A stretch of DNA of 20,974 nt, from assembly GCA_934098375.1 (NCBI GenBank), contig CAKOOC010000022.1, forward strand, positions 1 through 20,974, in the 5' to 3' direction. Below are positions 13,451 through 20,806 of the stretch, piece by piece (position 1 is the first letter of the stretch; every line of letters starts with the position of its first letter). The notes under the pieces are model-generated. The model ran no database searches. It was not told where the DNA came from and was given only the letters and a program-made list of their open reading frames with translations. The DNA comes from an uncultured Bacilli bacterium. Its GTDB lineage: Bacteria > Bacillota_I > Bacilli_A > RF39 > UBA660. The position numbers were made by a program, and so were the translations under genes.

Positions 13451-13486
13451 TTTTGACAAGATTAATTATATCATATCTTGTCAAAA
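13451..13486. repeat. Perfect 12-bp inverted repeat over the tRNA-Gly promoter
   Basis: TTTTGACAAGAT (13451-13462) and its exact reverse complement ATCTTGTCAAAA (13475-13486) flank 12 A/T bases that contain the tRNA-Gly -10 box. The left arm covers the transcription start, the right arm most of the promoter spacer. There is no T-tail, so a terminator for tex is unlikely. An operator or a leftover of an insertion are alternatives. Confidence 0.85.
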
Positions 13487-13492
13487 TATCAA
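13465..13492 (-). promoter_or_regulatory. Promoter of tRNA-Gly
   Basis: -35 TTGATA (13492-13487), 16-nt spacer, -10 TATAAT (13470-13465). The start is near 13458, about 13 nt before the tRNA. The promoter lies within and beside a 12-bp inverted repeat. Confidence 0.75.
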
Positions 13493-13545
13493 GGTAATAT
13501 TAACAACTTTACTAAAAATACGTAAAATATTTGTTAATATAGCCT

Positions 13546-15666
13546 TTAATTTTTAACTAATGTTAAAGATACTTTGGATTTTTCTTTGTTAACATCATCT
13601 ATATAAACAGTAATAATGTCCCCTACATTTACTATATCTTTAGGATCTTTAACAAATTGTTTACTCATTTTTGATATATGCAAAAGTCCATCATCATGTA
13701 AACCAATGTCGACAAAAGCACCAAAGGTTGCTACATTACGTACTGTTCCCTTTAATTCCATCCCAACTTTCAAATCGTCTATAGTTAAAACATCGCTTCT
13801 TAATATAGGACTTGGAGCATCTAATCGGGGATCAAGACCCGGATTTGCTAATTCCTTTAATATATCTTTAATAGTGTATTCATCACTACTAATATTTGCT
13901 AATATGCTGTTGATATCAGCCGCTTGTATTTTTTGTTTAAATTCGTCTGTATTAATATCTTTAATATCTAACTTTAAAAATTCTAGTATCTTGTAAGCAA
14001 CATCATAACTTTCGGGATGGATTCCAGTGTTATCTAAAGGATTACTACCTTGAATACGTAAGAAACCAACAGATTGTTCATATACTTTATCTGATGTTAA
14101 TTTCTTAATATCACTACGATTTTTAAATTCGCTTGTTTCCTTAAATTTAGTAATTTTATCTATTACGGGTTTAGTTAATCCAGATACATATTTTAAAATA
14201 AACGATGAGGCAGTGTTAATATTTACACCGACATTGTTAACTACTTTACTTACTGTATAGTCTAGTGATTCAGTTAATTTTTTATTGTTTACATCGTGTT
14301 GATATTCACCAACGCCAATGCTTTTAGGATCTATCTTTACTAGTTCTGATAATGGATCAATTACTCTTCTACCGATACTAACGGCAGAACGTTCTTCAAC
14401 TTCAAAGTCAGGAAATTCTTTTTGAGCTTCTTTAGATGCAGAATAAACACTGGCGCCGGCTTCACTAACAATAATATAATATACATCTTTTAAATCTTTA
14501 ATGGTATCAGCAATAAATTCTTCGCTTTCTCTTGAAGCTGTACCATTACCAATTGCAATTAAATTTAGATGATATTTATTTAGAAGTTCTAAAACTTTTT
14601 TCTTAGCAGCATCTTTTTTATTATGTGGTTCATGAGGATATATTTTGTCTATATGAAGGACATTACCTTTTTCATCTAAGCAAGCTAATTTACAACCAGT
14701 TCTAAAAGCTGGATCAAATCCTAATACACGATAGCCTTTTAATGGTCTCGTCATTAATAATTTTTCTAAGTTATCTTTAAATACATCGATGGCACTGTCT
14801 TCTGATCTTTCCGTTAGTTCACTACGAATATCCCTTTCGATTGAAGGATAAATTAGTCTTTTTAAAGCGTCTTTAAGGGCTTCTTCTACATAATTACAAA
14901 CAAAAGAGGCTGGATTTTTAATAATTTTATTTTTTAGATAATTAAAGATATAATCGTTATCGTATTCAAGTTTGACACTTAAAACATTTTCCTTTTCTCC
15001 CCTATTAATGGCAAGAATGCGATAACTTTTAGCGTATTTTATTGGCTCCGTAAAGTCATAATACATTTCATATATTTTCTTTTCATCAGTCGCATTTTTC
15101 TTTAATTTAGTAACTATTTTTCCATTATTAAAAATGTTGTTTCTAATAAATTTGCGATAATAAGCATTATCACTTATCCATTCACTTATAATATATTTAG
15201 TATTTTCCATAGCTACTTCTTCAGTTGTTGGAGCAATTTTACATAAAGATGAGAAATCTCCTTTGGTAGGAAATGACATTATTAATTTAGCAAGAGGCTC
15301 TAAACCTAGTTTAATGGCCTCAGTTCCTTTGGTTTTCTTTTTTTCTTTATATGGCATATAAATATCTTCGACGTCAACTAATTTTGTACAAGCAAGAATA
15401 TTATTTTTTATTTCGTCTGTTAGCATGCCTTTTTCGTCGATTAATCTAATAACAGCTTCTTTTCTTTCCATTAGTTTATTATAGTATTCATATTTTTCAT
15501 GAATTTTAGCAATTTCATTTTCATCTAAACCGCCGGTCGCTTCTTTACGATAGCGGGCTATAAAAGGAATAGTTGCGCCATTTTGTAAAAGTTCTAGAAC
15601 AACTTTTATTTGATTTACTTTAATATTTAATTCTGTGGCAAGTTCGCCAATTACGATTTCGTTCAT
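13546..15666 (-). CDS. tex: Tex family transcription accessory/RNA-binding protein
   Basis: A full-length Tex protein of 706 residues. N-terminal helical region with the signature ATIPFIARYRKEATGGLDE (31-49). YqgF/RNase H-like domain from about 311 (YRVLGFDPAFRTGCKLACLD, AIGNGTASRESEEF). Helix-hairpin-helix region about 478-545 (NVGVNINTAS, SVGFLRIQGSNPLD). S1 RNA-binding domain 634-706 (GMELKGTVRNVATFGAFVDIG...LLHISKMS). Tex proteins bind nucleic acids and affect transcription; in bacteria they are linked to toxin expression and stress tolerance, and the fold resembles eukaryotic Spt6. The start has GTGAGG upstream and an extended -10 (TGC-TATAAT, 15692-15684). It seems to be transcribed alone. 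Confidence 0.97.
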   Translation of the reverse strand: MNEIVIGELATELNIKVNQIKVVLELLQNGATIPFIARYRKEATGGLDENEIAKIHEKYEYYNKLMERKEAVIRLIDEKGMLTDEIKNNILACTKLVDVEDIYMPYKEKKKTKGTEAIKLGLEPLAKLIMSFPTKGDFSSLCKIAPTTEEVAMENTKYIISEWISDNAYYRKFIRNNIFNNGKIVTKLKKNATDEKKIYEMYYDFTEPIKYAKSYRILAINRGEKENVLSVKLEYDNDYIFNYLKNKIIKNPASFVCNYVEEALKDALKRLIYPSIERDIRSELTERSEDSAIDVFKDNLEKLLMTRPLKGYRVLGFDPAFRTGCKLACLDEKGNVLHIDKIYPHEPHNKKDAAKKKVLELLNKYHLNLIAIGNGTASRESEEFIADTIKDLKDVYYIIVSEAGASVYSASKEAQKEFPDFEVEERSAVSIGRRVIDPLSELVKIDPKSIGVGEYQHDVNNKKLTESLDYTVSKVVNNVGVNINTASSFILKYVSGLTKPVIDKITKFKETSEFKNRSDIKKLTSDKVYEQSVGFLRIQGSNPLDNTGIHPESYDVAYKILEFLKLDIKDINTDEFKQKIQAADINSILANISSDEYTIKDILKELANPGLDPRLDAPSPILRSDVLTIDDLKVGMELKGTVRNVATFGAFVDIGLHDDGLLHISKMSKQFVKDPKDIVNVGDIITVYIDDVNKEKSKVSLTLVKN

Positions 15667-15683
15667 TATTACCTCACTAAAAA

Positions 15684-15692
15684 ATTATAGCA
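15684..15692 (-). promoter_or_regulatory. Extended -10 promoter of tex
   Basis: TGCTATAAT on the minus strand, with no recognisable -35 because that position falls inside the terminator hairpin of the upstream gene. The start is near 15677 and GTGAGG follows. Confidence 0.6.
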
Positions 15693-15693
15693 C

Positions 15694-15730
15694 AAAAAAA
15701 GTATTTTATTTAGAATTAAAACACTTTTTT
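15694..15730 (-). terminator. Terminator after the 526-residue membrane protein gene
   Basis: AAAAAAGT (15695-15702) and TTTTA (15704-15708) pair with TAAAA (15717-15721) and ACTTTTTT (15723-15730) with one A/C mismatch. A T-run is built into the distal arm. It overlaps the end of the coding region. Confidence 0.75.
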
Positions 15731-17296
15731 GACATTTATTATGTCGGCTTCTAGAACATAACCAATTTTAATTGTTGTATTTATTTTTACAAATGGTAAA
15801 TTATCACTTAGATTAATATCGATTTTATATTTTTGATTATTTTCATCAGTTATATAATAATAGGTATTTCCATTTATTGATGCATCTTTAATTGATTTTA
15901 CTGTGATTGTTTTTGTTATTAGGTCTTTTTCGTCAGGCACAATTTGGTCATTGCCTAAATAATTTTTAGCGGCCTCTTCAATACCTTTGGCTGAATCAGT
16001 TACAACAACTTTTTGATAATCAGCAACATCAATAAAACCATACATTTTAACTAACCCAGCAGCATCTTTTAAGCTAACTAAATAAGTAGGCTTATTATTT
16101 AAATTGATTAAAAGTGGAAAAGTAGATGTATATTTCATTTGCTGAACTGCACCTTCGGCAGATGCCATAGCAGAATATTCTTCAGCGCCAGGTACACTAT
16201 AAAAAGAAGTTTCATTTGTTCTCATATTGGTTAAAATAAAGCCTAAATTAGATTCATCTGAGACAATAGATGTTAAACCGGTATATAGATAGATATCGTC
16301 ATTCATAGCTAAATAGTTATAGCCATCAGTGGTATTTACAACATTTTTTTGAGAAAAGATACTATTTAGAAAACCATTTTGATAAGTTCCCCAGTCATCT
16401 ACTTGTTCAATTATTAAATCAGCACTATAAGCAATATCTATCCAAGTCGGAATATTTCCAACATCATATTTAACACTAGAACCAGTAATAGCGTCTAAAA
16501 CAACAACACCTGTAACTTCAGCACGCTGATTAATACCATGGTATTTGATAACAGGTACTACCCAGAATGGTGAGCCTTCATTATCTATTTCAAAAGATAT
16601 TTTGCCAAAATTTAAGGTAGGATAGGTAAATCTTAATTTTCTATTTAAATTCTTACTAAAATGAGCAGATGGAAGATATTTCATACCTTTTTCTAATCTA
16701 ACTAGTTTAGATTCACCAGTAATACTATCGACGGTAATATATCCTTTTACCCCTTCTTTTTTATTAGAAATCCATTTAATAAATGAAGCATATTCTAATG
16801 GAGTTACTCTTATTATTTTATTATTATAATTAATTTGTGTGTATAAATCTGATACATTATATTGACTAACAAAATCACTCATTTGGCCCATGACACGGTC
16901 GCCTAATTTTTGAGAGCTGGCCTTGTCTAGTAAGGGAAGTTTAGTAAAGTCTACAGGGGCAATATCTTCAGTAAAAGTTTTGCTTTCATCAATAGTTATT
17001 CTAGTACTATATTTTTTAGAATTAAACATAGGACTATTTATAATACTAACAAGTATTAAACAAATGATGATAATAGGAATAATTAGAAATCCTTTGATGC
17101 TTTTAAAACTCCTTTTTAAATTTATACCATGAATATTTAAAGTACTAATTACATTTAAACTTGTGTATACACCAATTATCAATATGACATAAAACCAAAA
17201 ACTGATATTAGTAATATTTAATGGAGGTAAGATAATATAAAAGTAAGTTAAGGCAAAGGTTAGCGTTATAATAATATTTAAAATAATCTTTTTCAT
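15716..17296 (-). CDS. Membrane-anchored protein of unknown function
   Basis: A 526-residue protein with three N-terminal membrane segments (about 3-23, 31-50 and 69-88) and a large outer part of about 435 residues. I do not recognise the family. In the outer part GYITVDSITGESKLV (about 185-199) and a later VVLDAITGSSVKY repeat the same PepSY-like strand-turn pattern. The last 65 residues (ITKTITVKSIKDASINGNTYYYITDENNQ...) look like a small beta-barrel. It may be a cell-envelope protein of the kind found in Clostridia and Bacilli with no assigned role. Start supported by AGGTGA 7 nt upstream. It is divergent from the radical SAM gene and probably a single transcript. Confidence 0.75.
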   Translation of the reverse strand: MKKIILNIIITLTFALTYFYIILPPLNITNISFWFYVILIIGVYTSLNVISTLNIHGINLKRSFKSIKGFLIIPIIIICLILVSIINSPMFNSKKYSTRITIDESKTFTEDIAPVDFTKLPLLDKASSQKLGDRVMGQMSDFVSQYNVSDLYTQINYNNKIIRVTPLEYASFIKWISNKKEGVKGYITVDSITGESKLVRLEKGMKYLPSAHFSKNLNRKLRFTYPTLNFGKISFEIDNEGSPFWVVPVIKYHGINQRAEVTGVVVLDAITGSSVKYDVGNIPTWIDIAYSADLIIEQVDDWGTYQNGFLNSIFSQKNVVNTTDGYNYLAMNDDIYLYTGLTSIVSDESNLGFILTNMRTNETSFYSVPGAEEYSAMASAEGAVQQMKYTSTFPLLINLNNKPTYLVSLKDAAGLVKMYGFIDVADYQKVVVTDSAKGIEEAAKNYLGNDQIVPDEKDLITKTITVKSIKDASINGNTYYYITDENNQKYKIDINLSDNLPFVKINTTIKIGYVLEADIINVKKVF

Positions 17297-17311
17297 GAAA
17301 TCACCTACTAA

Positions 17312-17335
17312 ATTATATCATATTAATGGTAAAAT
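17312..17335. promoter_or_regulatory. Divergent extended -10 elements between the membrane protein and radical SAM genes
   Basis: Leftward TATAAT (17317-17312) preceded by TGA, and rightward TAAAAT (17330-17335) preceded by TGG, lie 12 bp apart within the 56-bp gap. Neither has a strong -35. The two promoters must compete for space, so they may be mutually exclusive. Confidence 0.5.
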
Positions 17336-17352
17336 AATAAATGGTGATTTAG

Positions 17353-18252
17353 ATGTATTACAACAATTTAAGTGACTACTATAAAAAGAAATTTGGATCT
17401 AAAGTAGTAAAGTTATCTTTTAATGGTGGTTTTACCTGCCCAAATAGACTAAATGGCGGAATGGGATGTATTTTTTGTTCTGGTAGTTATGAATATGCTG
17501 GTGATGTTAATAAACCATTAGAAGTTCAGTATGAAGAGCAAGTAGAAATGATAAACAAGAAATGGCCGAAGGCTAAATATATTGCATATTTTGGCTCTTT
17601 TACTAATACTTTTGATTCGGTGGATAATTTAAAGAGAAGGTTTGAAAAAGTTTTAAGTTTTGATAATGTAATTGGTTTATCAATTGGGACAAGATGTGAC
17701 TCAATTAGTGAAGAATGTTATGAATATTTAGATGATTTAAATAAAAGAACTTTTTTAACAGTTGAGATAGGTTTACAATCTTCTTTTGATAATACTTTAA
17801 AATGGATTAATCGAGGTCATGATATTGAAAGTTTTAAAAAATGCGTAAAAAGACTTAAAGATTTAAATATTAATGTTGTAGTTCATATTATAGATGGTTT
17901 ACCTATAGAAACTGAGGAAATGATGCTAGAAAATATTAGATTTTTAAATCATTTAAATATTGATGGCATTAAGATCCATAACTTATATATAATAAAAAAT
18001 ACTCCTTTAGGTGAAATGTATAAAGAAAAGAAGTTTTCTCTTCTTTCCAGAGATGAATATATTGATATTGTTTGTAAACAATTAATGATATTAAATCCAG
18101 ATATAGTGGTTCATAGATTAACAGGTGATCCTAAAAAAGAGGATTTAATTGCACCATTATGGGCAATAAAAAAGATTGATATTCTTAATGGGGTTGTTAA
18201 AAAATTAAAAAAAGATGGTACTTATCAAGGTATTTATTATAACAAAAATTAA
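17353..18252 (+). CDS. Radical SAM protein, YtqA/YhcC (TIGR01212) family
   Basis: A 299-residue radical SAM enzyme. The cluster-binding motif is C29-x9-C39-x2-C42 (CPNRLNGGMGCIFC), the wide spacing typical of the TIGR01212 family, not CX3CX2C. Other family features are the N-terminal YYKKKFGSKVVKLSFNGGFTCPNR, AYFGSFTNTF (79-88), SIGTRCDSI (114-122), EIGLQSSFDNTLKWINRGHD (137-156) and HRLTGDPKKEDLIAPLWAI near the end. The substrate of the family is not settled; it may modify RNA or small molecules. Start: GGTGAT 5 nt upstream and a TGG-TAAAAT promoter. Divergent from the 526-residue membrane protein. Confidence 0.93.
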   Translation: MYYNNLSDYYKKKFGSKVVKLSFNGGFTCPNRLNGGMGCIFCSGSYEYAGDVNKPLEVQYEEQVEMINKKWPKAKYIAYFGSFTNTFDSVDNLKRRFEKVLSFDNVIGLSIGTRCDSISEECYEYLDDLNKRTFLTVEIGLQSSFDNTLKWINRGHDIESFKKCVKRLKDLNINVVVHIIDGLPIETEEMMLENIRFLNHLNIDGIKIHNLYIIKNTPLGEMYKEKKFSLLSRDEYIDIVCKQLMILNPDIVVHRLTGDPKKEDLIAPLWAIKKIDILNGVVKKLKKDGTYQGIYYNKN

Positions 18253-18280
18253 CTTTTGGAAATATTTTATTTGAAATAAT

Positions 18281-18309
18281 TTGACTTTTTAGGTTTTTTA
18301 TAGTATCAT
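18281..18309 (+). promoter_or_regulatory. Promoter of the 135-residue protein gene
   Basis: -35 TTGACT (18281-18286), 17-nt spacer, -10 TATCAT (18304-18309). AAAAAGGAGGT (18320-18330) follows as a very strong ribosome site. Confidence 0.75.
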
Positions 18310-18339
18310 ATTGGCAATCAAAAAGGAGGTTTTGGTTAT

Positions 18340-18747
18340 ATGGTTGATAATAATTATATATCAAGTAGAGAAAGTTTAGTTAGAGAGGCTGCTAATTTAT
18401 CTAATGTTACATATGGTGCATTACTTGCAAATATGACTTTAGAACAAAAGAAAGCAATGTTTGATGAGGTAGATGCAATCGTTTATAGATTACAACATGT
18501 TCCAGCTATGGAAACAGATCCTAGAATTAAACCTAGTACTTATAATTCTATTTCTGATAATAGAAAAAGTTCATATGATAAATTTTATTCTAACGCAGTT
18601 GCTTTATTCTCAGTAACTAGCCCAATTGAACTTAAAGCTTTACAAATAGCAATATATAAAGCTAATGGTGAAATGGTTGAAGGTTTCGATGCTGATAAAA
18701 GAGCAAGAGAATTTTTACAATATGAAAAAAATCCAATGTCATTTTAA
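18340..18747 (+). CDS. Small helical protein of unknown function
   Basis: A 135-residue soluble protein, not recognised. It has no signal or membrane segment and reads as mostly helical: SRESLVREAANLS, MTLEQKKAMFDEVDAIVYRL, then a Pro/Thr-rich turn (METDPRIKPSTYN), then SSYDKFYSNAVALF and ADKRAREFLQYEKN. The strong promoter and near-perfect AAAAAGGAGGT ribosome site suggest it is made in quantity. It sits alone, convergent with the AAA+ ATPase gene and sharing its terminator hairpin. Such helical proteins can be phage- or nucleoid-associated, but nothing here supports a specific role. Confidence 0.8.
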   Translation: MVDNNYISSRESLVREAANLSNVTYGALLANMTLEQKKAMFDEVDAIVYRLQHVPAMETDPRIKPSTYNSISDNRKSSYDKFYSNAVALFSVTSPIELKALQIAIYKANGEMVEGFDADKRAREFLQYEKNPMSF

Positions 18748-18759
18748 TTGGATTTTTTT
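18725..18759. terminator. Bidirectional terminator between convergent genes
   Basis: A 13-bp perfect stem: AAAAAAATCCAAT (18725-18737) with ATTGGATTTTTTT (18747-18759), 9-nt loop. Each strand ends in a T-run, so it can serve both the 135-residue gene and the AAA+ gene. It overlaps the last codons of the plus-strand gene. Confidence 0.9.
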
Positions 18760-19783
18760 ATGCGTCTAAATCGACATTTTCTTCGGTAAGAAGTTCTTTA
18801 AAGGTTTCTTTAAATCTAGCAACTTCTTTTTTTAATGTGTCTGGATAAATATTTTTGGCATTTTTGACAGCTTTAAAAATATGCCCTATTCTAACTTCTT
18901 TAGAGTTTTCAAAGACAGCATAACTAAAGGCACTTGCTAGAATAGTTAATGTTACATCAGGGTATCTACTCGCCACTTCGTATACTCTTTTATATTCACT
19001 GGTCATTTCGACTAGGAATTTGCAAATTTGTTCTTTTTGAAAATCAGAATAAGCAAATTTTACATTTAATTTTTTTTCAAATTTTGGATAAGTTCCCATA
19101 AGAATTTTAACAACGGTTTCTTCATCGGCTTCTAATATTTCGATTTTAATAAATCTTCTTAAAAATGCACGATCTCTTAAAATGTAAGTTTCATATTCTT
19201 CGGTGGTGGTGGCTCCAATCATTTTAATGGTACCACGGTCTAATACGGGTTTTAACATATTAGCAAAATCAATATTGGAATTAGCGGCATTACGGTTTAC
19301 AAGTAAATGTACTTCATCAATAAATAGAATGGTTTTTTCTTGTTTTTTTAATTCTTGAATTAATAGCTCAACTTTACTCTCTGATGATCCATTGTCATTA
19401 GTAGTGCCCAATAAGCTGGTGATATTTATTTTTATTATTTTCCATCCTTTTAGGGCATCGGGTACCAAATTGTTTTGAATACGATAACCTAAACCTTCAA
19501 CTATGGCGGTTTTACCTATGCCAGGTTTACCTACTAGTAGCGCACTTTTATCAGGAGTAATAAGAGAAAGAATCATTTCATTTATTTCTTTTTCTCTGCC
19601 AATAGCTGGATCAGTTATATATTCTTTAGCACTTAAATCTTCACCATACATTTTAATAATACTAATTTTTGATTCTGACTTAGAATCTTCATGTGCATTA
19701 GAATTAACTTCTTCGTCTTTGGAAAAATTTAAAGTTTCAATTTTATTGTCGTCATTTAAATCTAGAGTATCTATTTCATTCAT
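18758..19783 (-). CDS. Single-domain AAA+ ATPase related to ClpB/ClpC D1
   Basis: A 341-residue ATPase. The first 55 or so residues are acidic and disordered; then YITDPAIGREKEINEM begins an AAA+ module like the first ring of ClpA/B/C. Walker A is GKPGIGKT (85-92), Walker B LFIDE (153-157), sensor 1 GATT (190-193), and RDRAFLRRF (203-211) holds arginine-finger candidates. The lid follows (about 215-310). The Clp N-terminal domain, the second AAA+ ring and the ClpP-contact loop are absent, whereas typical Clp proteins have 700-860 residues. It probably forms a hexameric unfoldase or remodelling ring with a dedicated partner. Promoter: TGC-TATAAT at 19814-19806. No protease gene adjoins it. The ribosome site is weak. 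Confidence 0.88.
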   Translation of the reverse strand: MNEIDTLDLNDDNKIETLNFSKDEEVNSNAHEDSKSESKISIIKMYGEDLSAKEYITDPAIGREKEINEMILSLITPDKSALLVGKPGIGKTAIVEGLGYRIQNNLVPDALKGWKIIKINITSLLGTTNDNGSSESKVELLIQELKKQEKTILFIDEVHLLVNRNAANSNIDFANMLKPVLDRGTIKMIGATTTEEYETYILRDRAFLRRFIKIEILEADEETVVKILMGTYPKFEKKLNVKFAYSDFQKEQICKFLVEMTSEYKRVYEVASRYPDVTLTILASAFSYAVFENSKEVRIGHIFKAVKNAKNIYPDTLKKEVARFKETFKELLTEENVDLDA

Positions 19784-19805
19784 AAAATCACATCATTTCT
19801 TTGTT

Positions 19806-19814
19806 ATTATAGCA
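19806..19814 (-). promoter_or_regulatory. Extended -10 promoter of the AAA+ gene
   Basis: TGCTATAAT on the minus strand, directly after the yitT-type stop codon region, with no good -35. The same nonamer precedes tex and the LysM operon. Confidence 0.6.
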
Positions 19815-19822
19815 TATTTCTT

Positions 19823-20725
19823 TTAAAATGGTAGGTATTTTCGGCGGTATCCACCAGTTACAGCATAACAATCATGCGATACCATAAACACATTCTTATC
19901 TTTTTCTAAAAGCATCTTTTTTAAACCATAATATTTATCAAAGGGTACTATAACGAGTAATGTGGGATCCTTTTTTATAAAGATACCCCCTCTACTACTT
20001 ACTTCGGTTAAACCGAATCCATGATCATTAATTAAGGTTTTTTCTATTTCTTCCCATTTTTTAGATTTTATATAACAAATTTTACTATCATTTATTCCTA
20101 GCATAACTACATCAACTAGTTTTGATGCTACAACTAAAATAAATAATGCATATATGGTTTTAGTAAAACCAAAAACTAAGGTGCCAGTAAAAATAATAAT
20201 TAAATTAACGGTACGGCTTGCTTCACCAACCGGTATTTTTAACATCTTATTAATAATAGTCGCGATTACATCAGAGCCACCGGTATTAAAGCCAGTACGA
20301 TAAATCATGCCGCTACAAAATCCATACAATAATGAGGAAATTACAATTGTTATGAACATACTATTAATGTTTAAATCAATCATTTTGGAAAGCGGCTCAG
20401 TTATAGTAACCATAAGCGTAAATGTCACAGAGCCAACAATAGTGGTTATAGTATCATTTTTTCCTAAAACTAAATAACTAATAATAATTATAACAACCAT
20501 TGAAATGTAGAGAAAATAAGTTGTAGGAAGTCCCGTTACTTCTTTTATAATAATGGCAAGGCCACTCATGCCCCCTACTACGATGTTATTAGGTACTAAT
20601 AAGGTATTAAAATTTAGAGCATGAATAAAACAAGCGAGTATAAAGAATATTAAACGCGTGCCTAGTTTTTGATAAGTTATTTTTTCCAGAATTTTATTTC
20701 TTCCCTTTTTTATTCTATTAAACAT
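19823..20725 (-). CDS. YitT family membrane protein
   Basis: A 300-residue protein of the YitT family. About six membrane segments lie in the first 210 residues, with the family pattern ALNFNTLLVPNNIVVGGMSGL (37-57) and YRTGFNTGGSDVIATIINK (141-159). A C-terminal soluble DUF2179 domain runs from about 217 to 295 (CYIKSKKWEEIEKTL...GGIFIKKDPTLLVIVPFDKYYGLKKML...TGGYRRK). The family's function is not established. It is 39 bp ahead of the AAA+ gene on the same strand, so some co-transcription is possible although the AAA+ gene has its own -10. Its ribosome site is weak (TGTGAT). Confidence 0.93.
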   Translation of the reverse strand: MFNRIKKGRNKILEKITYQKLGTRLIFFILACFIHALNFNTLLVPNNIVVGGMSGLAIIIKEVTGLPTTYFLYISMVVIIIISYLVLGKNDTITTIVGSVTFTLMVTITEPLSKMIDLNINSMFITIVISSLLYGFCSGMIYRTGFNTGGSDVIATIINKMLKIPVGEASRTVNLIIIFTGTLVFGFTKTIYALFILVVASKLVDVVMLGINDSKICYIKSKKWEEIEKTLINDHGFGLTEVSSRGGIFIKKDPTLLVIVPFDKYYGLKKMLLEKDKNVFMVSHDCYAVTGGYRRKYLPF

Positions 20726-20741
20726 CGTATATCACATATTA

Positions 20742-20770
20742 ATAATACTATTTTTAGGAATTTTAGTAAA
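20742..20770 (-). promoter_or_regulatory. Promoter of the yitT-type gene
   Basis: -35 TTTACT (20770-20765), 17-nt spacer, -10 TATTAT (20747-20742). It follows directly behind the tuf terminator, so the gene is separated from tuf transcription. The start is near 20735. Confidence 0.65.
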
Positions 20771-20797
20771 GAAAAAACTCACATTATCTGTGAGTGT
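20771..20797 (-). terminator. Terminator after tuf
   Basis: ACTCACA (20777-20783) pairs with TGTGAGT (20789-20795) around a 5-nt loop and ends in six T on the minus strand, 12 bp after the tuf stop. Confidence 0.9.
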
Positions 20798-20806
20798 AAT
20801 TCTTTA

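Noticed and set aside
13371..13556. 61-residue plus-strand open frame
   Set aside because: It runs antisense through tRNA-Gly and its promoter; codons are explained by the tRNA.
13616..13996. 126-residue plus-strand frame opposite tex
   Set aside because: Antisense to the conserved S1 domain of tex; low-complexity Ser/Ile-rich product.
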